A stretch of DNA of 25,185 nt from Chara braunii (Eukaryota; Streptophyta; Charophyceae; Charales; Characeae): contig BFEA01000232.1 of assembly GCA_003427395.1 (NCBI GenBank), positions 1,922,260 to 1,947,444 on the forward strand, given 5' to 3'. The position numbers and the translations under genes are program-made. The notes under the pieces were generated by a model. That model saw nothing but the letters and a program-made list of their open reading frames with translations, was not told the DNA's origin and ran no database searches. The stretch's first letter is position 1; each line of letters starts with the position of its first letter. Positions 1 through 10,701 of this stretch are shown piece by piece.

Positions 1-198
1 AACGAGAACCAAAAAAAAAAAAAAAAAAAAAAAAAAAAACAAATCATCAAAAAAATCTGAAAGAAAGATATGTTATGGAGAAAAATAAATTAAACACGAT
101 TTGCCTGAGCATCACATCCGAATTCCTTACCAAATTTGAAATAAAAATAAAATACGAAAAACAAATACTAATAATTAAAAAAAATAAATAAAAAAAAT
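1..198. other. AT-rich DNA with A29 tract, no gene
   Basis: A run of 29 A residues occupies 11-39, and the rest is A/T-rich without a credible reading frame. Around 128-165 the sequence weakly resembles the interior of the MITE-like element near 10890-10925 (shared 'accaaa.ttga' and 'taaaaata' strings), so an old related element fragment is possible but not demonstrated. Confidence 0.5.
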
Positions 199-560
199 TG
201 TGAGTGCGCGAGCATTGACACCGCCATTTTTGGCGATTTTTTTTTTTTTTTTTGGCATAGCTAAATGCCTTGAAAATTTACATATGTGTACTTCACATAG
301 TACAAAACCCAATAAAAAAATTTCAAAAAATAATAAAATTGTTTCGACCCCGTACTAAAGTGAAAACAAAAAGTAAAAAGTGAAAAAATCCGTGGGCAAG
401 CACGTTTTGACACCACCATCTTTGGCGATTTTTAATTCTTCGTTGGCTTCGCCAAATGACTTCAAAATTTACAAGCATGTACCTCACGTCATAGAGAACT
501 CACAAAAACAAGTTCAGAAAAAAATAATTATTTTTAGGCCCCGAAATGATTTTTGGTGGG
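199..560. repeat. Diverged tandem duplication, period about 191 bp
   Basis: Two units align with an offset of about 191 bp. Unit 1 is near 199-360 and unit 2 near 390-545. Shared landmarks in the same order are 'ttgacaccrcca', 'tttggcgattttt', 'aaaatttaca', a 'gtgtact/catgtacc' stretch and a GACCCCG/GGCCCCG end. Unit 1 contains a T17 run (237-253) that is shorter and broken in unit 2. The copies are clearly diverged, so the duplication is old. An open frame through 380-655 is GTG-initiated, runs across the duplication and has no recognisable domain; I do not call it a gene. Confidence 0.6.
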
Positions 561-574
561 GGCTGAACGTCGTC

Positions 575-660
575 GCTTTCGGACCCCGTACGGGACCCCG
601 AACGCCCGTACGTACGGAGCTCTGCCCGGGGACCTCCGTACATACGGGCTGGTGACCCTG
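575..660. repeat. GC-rich patch with nested CGTACG palindromes
   Basis: A sharp GC island in AT-rich DNA. It holds the palindromes CCCGTACGGG (585-594) and CCGTACGTACGG (606-617) plus a related CCGTACATACGGG string. Such a patch is often a transposon terminus or subterminal region, but no partner end is identifiable here, so the identity is open. Confidence 0.4.
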
Positions 661-2400
661 CTTGGAATAATAATACCACTTTTACTAGAAGTTTTGTTTT
701 TAGTAGCTAATAGCTATGATGACTTTCTTTCGTTTTTGTTTATTTTTTTATTTATTTATTTTCTCTAATTTAAGTTTCATATTCTCAAGCAGACATAAGT
801 CGTTTGTTTGGTTTGGGTAGATTTCAATAATGCTTGAATTCAAAAATTAATAATAAGAATAGCGAGCCCGATAGCAGATTTTAAAGCAACTACAATTGAT
901 ATAAATAAAGAGTATAATTAACTCATGATGTTATTTAGATTAAAAAAAAAACTAAGAACAACAAAAAAATTCCCACGAGCAATGAAAGTTGAAAAAACAT
1001 TCCATAAAAAAAAAACCTTCATATTTATAAATTATCATTCCAATATTCGTTAAATTATTAAATTTTTAGTTTTATTTGATAAGTTTTCATCTTAATATGA
1101 GTTTCCCTTCCAACTACATCTACTTATTCAAGACGGAATGAAAGTCTGGACAAGTTTATGAAAATTTTTAATTAAATTTTCATTCTACTACAACAAATAT
1201 TTTCTAATTTAGATTGGATTAACATATTTATGACTGAAAATCCTTACTTAGAATGATAGTCCAATTAAAATATTTCATGAACTCATCGAAATTTTCATTC
1301 CATCTCTATCATGCATTCCAAATAAAAAGGGATACCCCATTCTTGGAATGAAAGTTTGCAAGTACGATGAAAATTTTTAAAATTGGAATGACATTTTTTA
1401 AGATGGAATGAAAAGTAAAAATTTAGAATGCAATTTTACTATAGAATGATTATTTAATTCTGGAAATTTTTTCCGTTGAAGTTCAAATTCAAAACAAGTT
1501 GACCATACTCGTCTGGTGAAACTAGTAAACTCAACAGACTAAAACACTTTGTCGATCCGAACGAGTCGAACCACAGTGAATATAACTTTATAGGTCAAAG
1601 AGTCAAATTGTGAATTTGAAAATAATGGTTGTGAATTTGAAAATAATGCTTCAACTCATGTTATTCGACTGTTGCATATGAGCTCAAGCAGCCTAAATCC
1701 AGTTAAAATTGGTGTCAAGACAGTTATTCATTTACTGAAGTCAATGAATCTAAGTTAATTGATTCAAACAATTAAAACAAAAAAAAACATCTTATTTAGA
1801 AGTTGAAGAATCAAACATTAATGGTTGTTTTGTCATATGAACCTTAAAAAAAACAATTTCCAAACTATATAGATTTAGATGTTCCGAATTAAGGGCAACC
1901 AACCATCATGTCAGACGTCCAATTAATCACCCCCGCATCCGAGGTGACACGTGAGAATGACGAAACGAACTAATCACTAGATGTTATACATTCATTGATG
2001 AATTAATCATTCACTAAACTACTCAGTTGTTTAACTGATCAATAAATCAACCAACAAATCAAAAAACCAATCAACCAAACGACAAATCAATCAATCGATC
2101 ATGAAGTCCAACAATCAATAAGGCAATAAAAAAAAACAGTTAATCGGTTTATCAACGAATTTAAAAAGACAACACGCGACCAAATCAATATCTTCATCTA
2201 ACGACATGTGGTGAATCACGAATTGATCGAACTAATTAATCTTTCGAAGGAATCAAGAATGTGTTTTACGTATATATATCGATTTATCTCTTATTTAATA
2301 AATCCATGCAAAAATCAATCGATTAACTTATCAATTAATCAATCAATCCAAAAACCAATCTTGTAATCGAAAAATTAATCAATTACTAGAATTATGTATA
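661..2400. other. Long AT-rich low-complexity region, no gene
   Basis: No frame with coding character was seen. From about 1080 to 1445 a GGAATGAAA-like word and its complement (CATTCCA/CATTCTA) recur, giving a loosely repetitive texture. From about 1990 to 2390 the sequence is dominated by degenerate ATCA/ATCAA words ('aatcaatcaatc' and variants). A short ATATATA run lies near 2271. Nothing here supports a gene, a promoter or a complete mobile element. Confidence 0.5.
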
Positions 2401-2724
2401 AACGAGCAGGTGCAGCACAATGAGTCACACAACGAATTTATGAAATTCATAGCGAGAACGAACAGGCGAGATAGTTTGTCGAGGTCATGGGGCGCTGATG
2501 ATATCACAGGTTATTCTCGGCAAGTCATTCCCAATCGTAATGGTCGAAGCGGTTTGATTACAGTCAAATAGATAACATTTATCATCGGATGACATCGAAC
2601 CTTGTTCATCGACAAACTTCAACTGAATGAGACAACTCTCTTGTTTTGTCCTAATAAATTAAATGTGCATCCTCCGACGTTCTGATATCGTCGATCTTCG
2701 TATTTTTTATCCCTCCATGAAAAT

Positions 2725-3040
2725 GTTGAAGTTCATCGGTATTCGAACTTCTCATATTGTCGAAATGAGCAAACTCGCAAAGGTAGAATATTGGTGAACT
2801 TCGGAGATTCACTCGTTTTCTTAAAGTGGTGAAAACCTGAATGCCTTCAAGCTTTGACTAAACAACCGTACTCACAACAATCGAAGTGCGCCGGATTTGA
2901 ATTTAAGATACTGCGGGAAAAGGGTGTTTGGTTTAATTTTGGGAACATCACGACTTCATTCATCACAGAGGACGATTAAATACTTAAAGTTCGTCGGTAT
3001 AAACACTTCACATAGCGTCGACAAACGGTGACTCGATAAT
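2725..3040. repeat. Diverged direct repeat, offset about 258 bp
   Basis: A segment starting near 2729 ('gaagttcatcggtat') and one near 2987 ('aaagttcgtcggtat') align for about 50 bp through 'cttc.cata..gtcga' and '..actcg'. They are followed by weaker similarity ('atattggtgaac' versus 'atatcggcgaac'). A third, weaker instance may lie near 3140-3200. This reads as decayed repeat arrays of an unidentified element. Confidence 0.4.
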
Positions 3041-4200
3041 TTCGGATATCGGCGAACATGTTTCAATTTGAGCAATATCATGACTCTAATCATTGCATAG
3101 GGCGGGTCACCTACTGTCGAAATCGACAACCAAATACCTTTAGATATCGGCAGACTCGGACGATTGGCTCATTTTCCACGCGTACTGAAGTTCGGATTTT
3201 GTCGAACCTCCACCAAACACCCTTCTGGGCCTTACTCGTTGTAAGGCCCCACCCAGTTAGACTTTTGAGTCTGAATCGATCCTTTCATTTTGTCCCAGTT
3301 GGCTCGGTTCTACCCACGCTCATGCTCAAGTGGCCGAGCCATTCGTCATTGGGTCCCCTCACCTACTCCTTTTAGATAGATGGGAGTGGGCCAACGAGCA
3401 AGAGAGCTTTGACATTGGGGATGTAGATCATACCTCACACTAGGTGGATAATCTCGTTGATCCTTCGCAAACGTTCTTTCCTTGATACTTTGTTATATTC
3501 GCATACGAGAGCTTCTTGCAATACTCAAGCAATCCAGGGAATCCTTTAAAAGATTATCTTCTCTATGCGTAGGCCAAGCGTCCTCTTTGGGTCACGCATC
3601 CATTCACTAAATGCAGAGTCTTAGAGGCATCATGGAGTTAGAGAGACGCCCCTCCGCTTAGACCCGTGGTTTAAGTCATGTTGGCCCCTATTGCCTCACA
3701 AGGGCGCCCTCTGCTTGAGCCTCTAACCGGTTTAAGTGCTTGCTTCGTCAATTCATCAATCATGCTTCACGTATAGCGTCTCGTTGCTTGTCAATGCACC
3801 CCTGAGTGTTTTCGGGTGCACGCCGACATACTCATGTCATTTGGAGGCCCTCTTGACCATTAGAGACTATCTCAAACTTCCAACCACTATGGCCCCCATT
3901 TTGCTTCTCACAAGGGCGGAGCAACATACATCATAACGATCATTTATGGGTGAAGGTTACATTCACAACCCATTTCGCCTTTATCATTTTTGTCGCTCGT
4001 CGTCACGTGGCGTTATCCCGCTCAAGACATCTTAGGTGGATACTCACCTACACACTCAATGCAGTATAGTAACGCACACAACCCCCTTTCGGCGTCAACA
4101 AATAATCCCTCTCGCGTGCCTATTCTCAGGTTCCTTCCTTCTTCATTCCTTTCCATTCGCTCACTCTGCTGGACGAAAACTGCTCCGAGAGAGAGAAGGT
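3041..4200. other. Unassigned sequence, no supported gene
   Basis: Mixed-composition DNA with several stops in every frame. 'ctcacaagggcg' occurs twice (near 3694 and 3906), suggesting internal repetition. The longest plus-strand frame here (about 3058-3375, 105 codons) has no recognisable motif. The texture resembles non-coding parts of plant retrotransposons, but no LTR boundary, primer-binding site or protein domain could be located. Confidence 0.35.
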
Positions 4201-4237
4201 GAACAACAGTCGTCTTTTTCATCACCACTTCAGGACT

Positions 4238-4414
4238 CCCTTCACCACTTCAGGATGCAGCCTGCCTAAACAGGTGGTTTTCAGGGTCTTCGGACCTTTC
4301 ACCACTTCAGGACCATTCAGGTCTGAAAATCATGAATGGTCCTGAAGTGGTGAAAGCTCCGAAGACCCTTAAAACCACCTGTTTAGGCAGGCTGCATCCT
4401 CAAGTGGTGAAGGG
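4238..4414. repeat. Near-perfect 82-bp inverted repeat (hairpin)
   Basis: The left arm (4238-4319) and right arm (4333-4414) are reverse complements over 82 bp with only three mismatches by eye, separated by a 13-nt loop (4320-4332). The arms contain the word CACCACTTCAGGA and the string 'cctaaacaggtggtttt'. A transcript would fold into a long stem, which is typical of foldback elements or MITEs and of precursors of small RNAs. No protein-coding role is supported, even though one plus-strand frame stays open through part of it. Confidence 0.85.
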
Positions 4415-4615
4415 TGGTTTTCATGGTCTTCGGACCTCTCACCACTTCAGGACCATTCAGGATTTTCAGACTGCCTACAACTCTCACTTAACCACTTCAG
4501 GACACCCTTCACCACTTCAGGATGCAGCCTACCTAAACAGGTGGTTTTCAGGGTCTTCGGACCTTTCACCATTTCATGACTATTCAGGATTTTCAGACTG
4601 CCCAAAACTCTCACT
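4414..4615. repeat. Additional direct copies of the 82-bp hairpin unit
   Basis: After the hairpin, 4414-4459 repeats the distal half of the unit, and 4505-4586 is a further full-length direct copy with scattered substitutions. Both copies are followed by the same tail ('ggattttcagactgcc' then 'aactctcactta'). The cluster therefore holds four instances of one unit in both orientations, implying local amplification and inversion. It is probably a non-autonomous transposable element family, but the superfamily cannot be read from the sequence. Confidence 0.8.
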
Positions 4616-4619
4616 TAAG

Positions 4620-5869
4620 AATTTTCATTCCTGAATTTTTAGCGACCCGTTAACCGTTTGTGCTCTGAGGCTAAGGAATGACATTTTGGACTTCGATTTT
4701 TTCCAGATCCGAGGTTTTATTAATTCTACAGTACTTTTTCGCCAAGATGGCATTGCATGGCATTGGGGCACACTTGGATGTTGGTTCCAAGAGCTACACT
4801 GCATGACATTATTTTGTTTTTTGAGGAGTGCGGCAGGATGCGGTCGGCAGCCTTGGAGCATGCTTGGTTGTTTATGTAGTGGATTGTGTTGTGTGGCACT
4901 CCTGAATGAGTTGGGATGCACGTGTCAGGCTATTCATTTTTTGGGGGACCATGTGACGCAGTGTATGGGTCAGCAGAACCACTTGGACACGAGCTGGCAA
5001 TGTAGTCACTATTGGGACGTACGACAATTGTAGTTTCGACATTCGTGTACACCTTTATTTTTTTTGAAGTGCACAGAGCAAGCGGAATTTGTGATTGAGA
5101 CCATCTCGTGTTGCAGTTAGTAGTTTGAGACCATTTTGTACCTTATAGGACTAGTTCGAACCAACACAGGAAAGCTGGATGTTTTCAAAACATGCCAACT
5201 TGTCGTTTTCACACTAGGATTTACCGGATGTGCGACGTGCGAGTTAAGGATGGATTAAAACTAGTGCATGGTCAAGGATTTGTCTTGGGGGCACAATTTT
5301 TCTTGGGCGGTAATTATATATTTTTCTACTTGCCTTTCTCGGGTGAGCTAGGGCGCGTTCGGTACCGGTTTACTCAAGGTCGGTTAGCAACTTAGTTTCC
5401 CTCTTCACACATGTGTGAGTCCACACTTTGTTTAACCTTGCTTTTCATTGAATATTCAAAGAGAAAAGGTGGGGTAGAGGACGTGTGGCCATGCATGTGA
5501 ATACTCGGGATTTGACGATAGTGTGTATTGTTGGATTGTTAGACTTGTTGGTTATTTTTTAGTGTGAAGGTAGGTAAAAAGGTGCTTGCAAAGGAGGTTG
5601 ATTCACATGCTGAAAATTTAAAAGAATCGTTCTGCATTCTGCCTTCTACCTACACATTTGCTATATGGACTTGTGCTTTAAAAAAAATAACTCAATGGAA
5701 GTTGTAAACGAAATTTGATTTAAATCAAGAAGTCAAAATTAGACAGGTTTGACCTTTATCCCAAAGTTATCCTTTTTATCTTCAATAGTCTTATATGCCT
5801 ATACCTGTACAAATGCTTTTCGTTCTCTAACTCGTGTGTCTTTTTTCGTCTAAGTTACCTTGAGCTTAG
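4620..5869. other. Unassigned region, no supported gene
   Basis: The longest frame (about 4686-5033, plus, 115 codons) starts at TTG, is rich in Trp and Cys, and shows no domain, signal peptide or homologous motif that I recognise. 5034-5869 contains no better candidate. The phrase 'gagaccatyt' occurs twice (near 5097 and 5130). I treat the whole stretch as non-coding or decayed. Confidence 0.4.
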
Positions 5870-7150
5870 GAAAAAGGTGAACAAATTTATCGTGGTGGAC
5901 ACGTTCTCCCTTTCTATAAAGTATCTAGGGCAAGGGTTCGTTGCTCGAGGAGCCAGCCCTGTTATTAACCTAGAGTGAATCGTTCTACGGGGGGGTACTA
6001 TGCTGATTCGATGGAGACAGTCCGACTTGTGAGTTCCGACCTTTGTGCTCGGGCGAAGAGTACCCAAACCACTTCCTAGAGGGTGGGACATGCAACACTT
6101 TGGGCAGTGTGCCTGATCAGGAATCATCTGCTAAGTAGCCTATCATCAAAGGAGGTCCATGACAAGAGGTGACATGAGTGTATGTTGTATTTTCGGTCAA
6201 TATAGAAATGGAATGAAAAACCTTTGATTTCACTACTCATCAAGTCAAAACTAAGATAGTCTAACTACCTTGTCAACTGTCTTATAAAATCCGGCCTAGT
6301 ATTGGCTCGATTTGTCGTGTTAGAATCTGCAGGAATCGACCCACTTTATTTTGATCTTATGTTCTACCTTATAATATTTGAAAGTTTATAGTTATCCTTT
6401 GGACTCTCATATGGAAAGGGGTTCACGTCCTTTCGGTTTGTTGTACGGGTTATTTTTTATCGTGGATGGTTTCCTATCGGCTACGGTCACTTCGGTCAAA
6501 TGGAGTTAGGTTTGAATATGGCGATAATTTCCTCTCTAGGTAATAAATGAAAGGAAGTACGATTATGTATGAGTCTCATGCTTAATTGAGACCACCCTTG
6601 TCATCGGACATCAGTTCGTACTTGGGAGATCGGCGAACTAGGGGACAAACGATGTTCGGGTTCAGACAGTGTTCTAGACAAGTGTGCCTATACTGCAGCG
6701 AAAGAGTACATGCTCTCGGTTAACCTACATGTGTGATTGCATAGAAAAGCTTTCACATGTAGGTGAGTAGCTCAGTAGGGATACTCCAATAAGCATGGTA
6801 ACAGCTCCTTAGGGAAGGTTAATTGTGCACCGCAGAAACATATCCTATCGTAGGAGACCGCGGGAGGTCCAAGTGGCGCACCCGGCTAGAGCACCATGGC
6901 GAGAACGCAACTACGTTCGTCTCACCGGCTCACGGGAGCATTTTGTGTTGTCCTCAAAGTTGTTTCTTGGTTAGGTTTTCTTTTACTCCTATCTGACGTG
7001 GCCGGGAGGGCTCTCGCCTTTGCAAATAGCAGAAGCAGATCCACTCAACACCGTTACCACGGGCAAGTCGGCCCGACCATTGTACAATGTTTTTTCTCTC
7101 CCAAGCACTTATTATTTGTAAGAATGAGTTTAATTGTGCAACAATTGTAC
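5870..7150. other. GC-balanced block, possibly organelle-derived
   Basis: Composition becomes more balanced than in neighbouring DNA, especially 5925-6130 and 6590-7080, but every frame is broken. 6723-6764 forms a clear stem-loop. The style (compact, structured, non-repetitive, unlike the flanking A/T tracts) recalls mitochondrial intergenic or intron DNA transferred to a plant nucleus, but I could not match it to a named mitochondrial gene, so this is inference. A 101-codon frame at 6896-7201 begins with ATG and has a hydrophobic stretch near residues 20-35. It ends inside the duplicated segment and may be chance. Confidence 0.3.
6723..6764. repeat. Stem-loop with 11-bp perfect arms
   Basis: ACCTACATGTG (6723-6733) pairs perfectly with CACATGTAGGT (6754-6764) across a 20-nt loop. 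It is immediately followed by a 'gtagctcagtagg' string. It could be a structured RNA element such as an intron stem; no neighbouring gene assigns it a function. Confidence 0.6.
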
Positions 7151-7151
7151 G

Positions 7152-7358
7152 AACACGCAGGTGAATGTCCAAATCATACTTATGAGTTCTCGACATGGTG
7201 ATGAGTGGAGGGTATTAGTGGGCCTAAAAGGCTACCGCGCTTGCACTCGTTGAGCCTTCCCCTACCCCGAAAAGATGCAGGCATAGGACCAAACCACACG
7301 TATGAGTTCTCCGAATGGTCATGTGTGGATAGTACTGGTGGGCCCAAAAGGCTACCGC
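7152..7358. repeat. Duplicated 87-bp segment at 120-bp period
   Basis: 7152-7238 and 7272-7358 align without gaps over 87 bp with about 20 differences by eye, an exact offset of 120 bp. The most conserved parts are 'tatgagttctc' and 'aaaaggctaccgc'. The spacer includes 'tgagccttcccctac' (7251-7265), which recurs near 24866. This is an old tandem duplication in the possibly organelle-derived block. Confidence 0.75.
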
Positions 7359-7416
7359 ACCCATTGTCACAGTTTTTGTAGTTAGACCAATTCTGGCGAC
7401 CACAAAGACGACAGAC

Positions 7417-7850
7417 TGTCACACAGGATTTTGATAATTTTTAGAATTAATCAATTAATTAACTAATGTAAATCCCTTCTTGTTGTGTGCGTTAGGCTTC
7501 GAGCGAGACTCTTTAATTACGGTCAACGTCGGAACTCAATCTTAAGAATCTTCAATTAATTTATTTGGAACCTAGGAAGATTTTCATGACCAGCTGCTCT
7601 GGGTCGACTGGTCACCTGCGCATAACAAGCGGGGAGGTCTGACGCCCGGAATACCCGGACATGGGGGAAAAAAAAAAAATGGCGGTGGGGGTTTTCCACC
7701 CTCTCTTAGAGAAGCCGAAATTCGGGCTCTTTTCGTTTTTGAGTGTTAGTTGTCCGGTGGGGGGGAAAGGGATTATAAATGAATTTTAAAGGGGCTCAAG
7801 AGATTGAAAGGGGGGTGTCTTAGTATGATTTGGTTATTTTCTTTTTTATC
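7417..7850 (+). mobile_element. Possible solo-LTR-like start (TGTCACAC...)
   Basis: At 7417 the sequence switches to 'tgtcacacaggatttt', a start typical of many plant Ty3/gypsy LTRs. It continues through GC-rich DNA with a small inverted repeat (GACCAG...CTGGTC around 7589-7613) to a TATA-like 'attataaatg' near 7772. These would fit the U3 and promoter of an LTR. No second LTR, no clear CA end and no target-site duplication were found, so this is a weak call. Confidence 0.25.
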
Positions 7851-9900
7851 TTCAGTTCCGTGAGGAACTCATATGTGACCCTCCACCAAACGTTGTTAAT
7901 ATTGTAATTCTACACATCGTATTTTTTTTGTTTTTGTTTTTTTGCGATTCGGTTGCACGGGAGCATGTTTGTGAGCCGCCTGGAATATCTCCCTTGTTGG
8001 AACAACAATGATCATGCGAATAATATAATTAAAATTGAATAATATCATATGTATACCAAAATTGTCAATTTAGGAACTTGAGAACCGTGACAAGATCAAC
8101 AAAGCATAACATCAATCAATGCTAACGAAGACTAATCAAGACAGACTGACTCAAGGCAAAGGCGAGATAAGTGAGGGAGGGTGATACCTCATAATAATCT
8201 CAAGAAGTACAGATGAAAAGACATAGTCGGCACTCGTGAAGAGTCCTCACTCATCCCTCTCAATTCCCATCCTCAATCTCTCAATTGATTGTGTCTCTCT
8301 AACGCTTTGAGCCACGTCTACGTACTTGATGAGATTATGGCCTACAGATAAAGAGCCACATGAGCCCCACGAGTTCCAAATAGGACCATCCGAGGCCAAT
8401 AGTCTGGAAGTTAAGCACAACACACAACTTTTCCCATACGGTACCAAGAATGGGTATGGAGAAAATCCCTCCTCTAATATGATTAAACCTAAAGGGTTCG
8501 GTAACTGCCTCATAATCAATTTGTGCTAGAAATATAAGTCTCTTTGCTAAGTCCAAAAGGGCTCCCCAATAAGGATTGCAAGCCCTTAGGGGTCTCCGCC
8601 TAGGAAAAGGTCCAGCGGATCTAGTGTGTATTCAATCCAAGCTGCGAGTAGTTGAATTTTGAAGAGTTATTTTGCGCCTGATACCCTGCCTCTACAACAA
8701 CCTAGCGTTTATTAAAAAAAAAAAAAAAAAAAAAAAAAGAATCACAACTACTCAATGGGATAGAAGGTTCTGGATAGTAAGTCCACTGTTTAGGACAAAA
8801 GCATTAGATTAACCTCTCATTTCCTGACTCTAGGTTGAATGTCCGTTCATCAAGATAAGTTGTTATTCTCGTCAATACCGAGTAAAAGCACGCATGAGCC
8901 TCGACCTCATCTCATATAACAATGTCTAAACAAACTACGTGAGAACAACATAATGGTGAGGTCCTCCTCTCTAAATTCAATGACATTGACATAGATATAT
9001 GGCACAGTCTCCTTGGAAGCAATATGGTTGAGGTTGGTCAAGACTGACCCATCGACCGAAAACAACTGAACCGTACTCGTGTGAATGACAGTCACTGCTG
9101 GTATTTGATGATCTTTTTGGCTTGTTTCATTGTCTCAAAAACGTGATTGTGTTAATTGTCCCACTGTTCTAATCCTGATAATACACTAAATACTCAATTA
9201 TTGTTTGTTTCTTGATAATGTTGAGTCACCTGAGTGTTTTTTCACGCATCTAGTCTTTGAAGATTGCAATGTAATCCTTCTCACTGTTTTCTCACTAATT
9301 TGATCTTTCTTGTTATATGTTGCATCTCACCCACAAAATATTCTTCTTTCTCATTTCTTTTTTTTTTCCTGCTAAGGCCCAAATAAACTTACATCAGATA
9401 AGAAAAGGTATGATCTCAATCTGATCACCAACTTCTCCGTTGTTGATCCTTCGAGTCAACATTAGGAGATAATTTTCAAGGTAACTCATTGTTAACCACT
9501 CACAAGTTTCCTAGCTTGATGAACCCTCTCAATGGTTGAGATTGTACTTTCTAATTCCTCGTCTGACCCGTGGAAGTAAATGATATACTCGATGAACATT
9601 TGATCTTTCTCCAATTCGATTGTTCATTCACTCATCAACTTTGTGTAAAGCAAAATATTCTCAACTTTTTTGTCCTCTCTCCCTTCCACTTTGTCTCGGT
9701 ACAAGGTGCACGACATCACGAAAATGTATTTGCAATACATAATGATTACTTCAATCTTTTTATCTGCAATGGATCTTTGATACTATTCGTTGATAATCGG
9801 AGGTGGCTTTGCTTTGTCTTAGTATCTCAGAGTCACACCAAGTCTACCATTAGAGTGAAAGTTATTCACTACAAGTGAATGTTTGTTCAGGCTTTTTGCA
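7851..9900. other. Unassigned region with A25 tract, no supported gene
   Basis: Only short frames occur (all under about 105 codons), none with a recognisable domain. A run of 25 A residues lies at 8714-8738, downstream of a moderately GC-rich stretch (8530-8700). This could be the tail of a decayed retroposon, but no RNA polymerase III boxes were seen. From 8900 to 9900 the sequence is A/T-rich and frames are interrupted on both strands. Confidence 0.35.
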
Positions 9901-10274
9901 GGGTCGTATTGCAAAAACGTTTTGCAAGCGACTTCTAGTTAAAGACTTCACCAACTGCTAACTTGTAAACTCTCGACATACCACTCTGCCGCTAAGGCTT
10001 ATTGCAAGGAGCTTGTTGTTTCCAATCAGCCGCAAGGAACTTTCTACTACAAATCAGCTGCAGGTAGCTTACTATATGAAAATCCGCATAATCTACTACT
10101 CTGTTACTGAGGGATAAATAACTTTCTTATAAAGTGTAAACCTGCTTGGAGAAGCTAGGAGTTTGCACGATTCATTACCAAACGTTGAATTTGATAATAT
10201 ATATGGCAGAATATCTCTGATCACTACCTCTCTCGTATACAGTATGGGATGTTACCAAATGTTAACTCCCTTAA
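9901..10274. other. Unassigned, loosely repetitive (CCGCAAGG/CAGCTGCAGG words)
   Basis: Short related words 'tattgcaaggagctt', 'cagccgcaaggaactt' and 'cagctgcaggtagctt' recur between about 9998 and 10070, a degenerate minirepeat of roughly 30 bp. No gene is supported. Confidence 0.35.
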
Positions 10275-10436
10275 TATACATCACAAGTATAAGACATTAC
10301 CTCTCCTCATACGCAACACAGGGTAGTGCAAGTCACAGTCTTTGTTTGAACATGGTATACATCACAAGTATAAAACATTACCTCTCCTCATACGCAACAC
10401 AGGGTAGTGCAAGTCCAAGTCTTTGTTTGAACATGG
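10275..10436. repeat. Two-copy 81-bp tandem duplication
   Basis: 10275-10355 and 10356-10436 are adjacent copies with only a few differences by eye. Because 81 is divisible by three, a plus-strand frame (10163-10447) stays open through both copies and repeats a 27-residue block. That frame starts at TTG and has no known domain, so I regard the coding reading as unproven. The high similarity suggests a comparatively recent duplication. Confidence 0.85.
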
Positions 10437-10701
10437 CGGAAGATTAAATATCGCGCTTAAACAACTTATATAACGCACAATGTACAGTATTGCAAACAAT
10501 CTTAGATGGTAACCATTTGAAAACACTACTTAAATCAGTTATGATATTAGTACAATGTAAGGCATCATGTAGGATAGGCATCACGCGAATACCAGACTGG
10601 GTCTGCATAAGATATTTTAACTTCTTACTATACGAACTTTGTATAGGATTAAATATCATCAAGACATGACACAAGTCTCGGTAAATAGGAGTCATTTATA
10701 A

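Noticed and set aside
4201-4620. CRISPR-like array because of regularly recurring short words
   Set aside because: Units are 82 bp, occur in both orientations and have no unique spacers of constant length; the context is eukaryotic.
4686-5033. 115-codon plus-strand frame as a small gene
   Set aside because: TTG start, odd Trp/Cys-rich composition, no domain and no supporting context.
5855-6127. 90-codon minus-strand frame in the GC-balanced block as a gene
   Set aside because: No recognisable motif. It ends in A/T-rich DNA and is better explained as chance openness in GC-richer sequence.
6762-6830. tRNA-like string 'gtagctcagtagg' suggesting a tRNA gene
   Set aside because: No T-arm GGTTCRANYCC, no matching acceptor stem and no plausible anticodon arm at the right distance.
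5870-7400. Assignment to a specific mitochondrial gene or intron
   Set aside because: The style is suggestive, but I could not align it with any named gene from memory, so only a hedged origin is given.
8247-8556. Overlapping minus-strand frames (73-90 codons) as an exon
   Set aside because: Two competing frames overlap, with no conserved peptide and no convincing splice sites.
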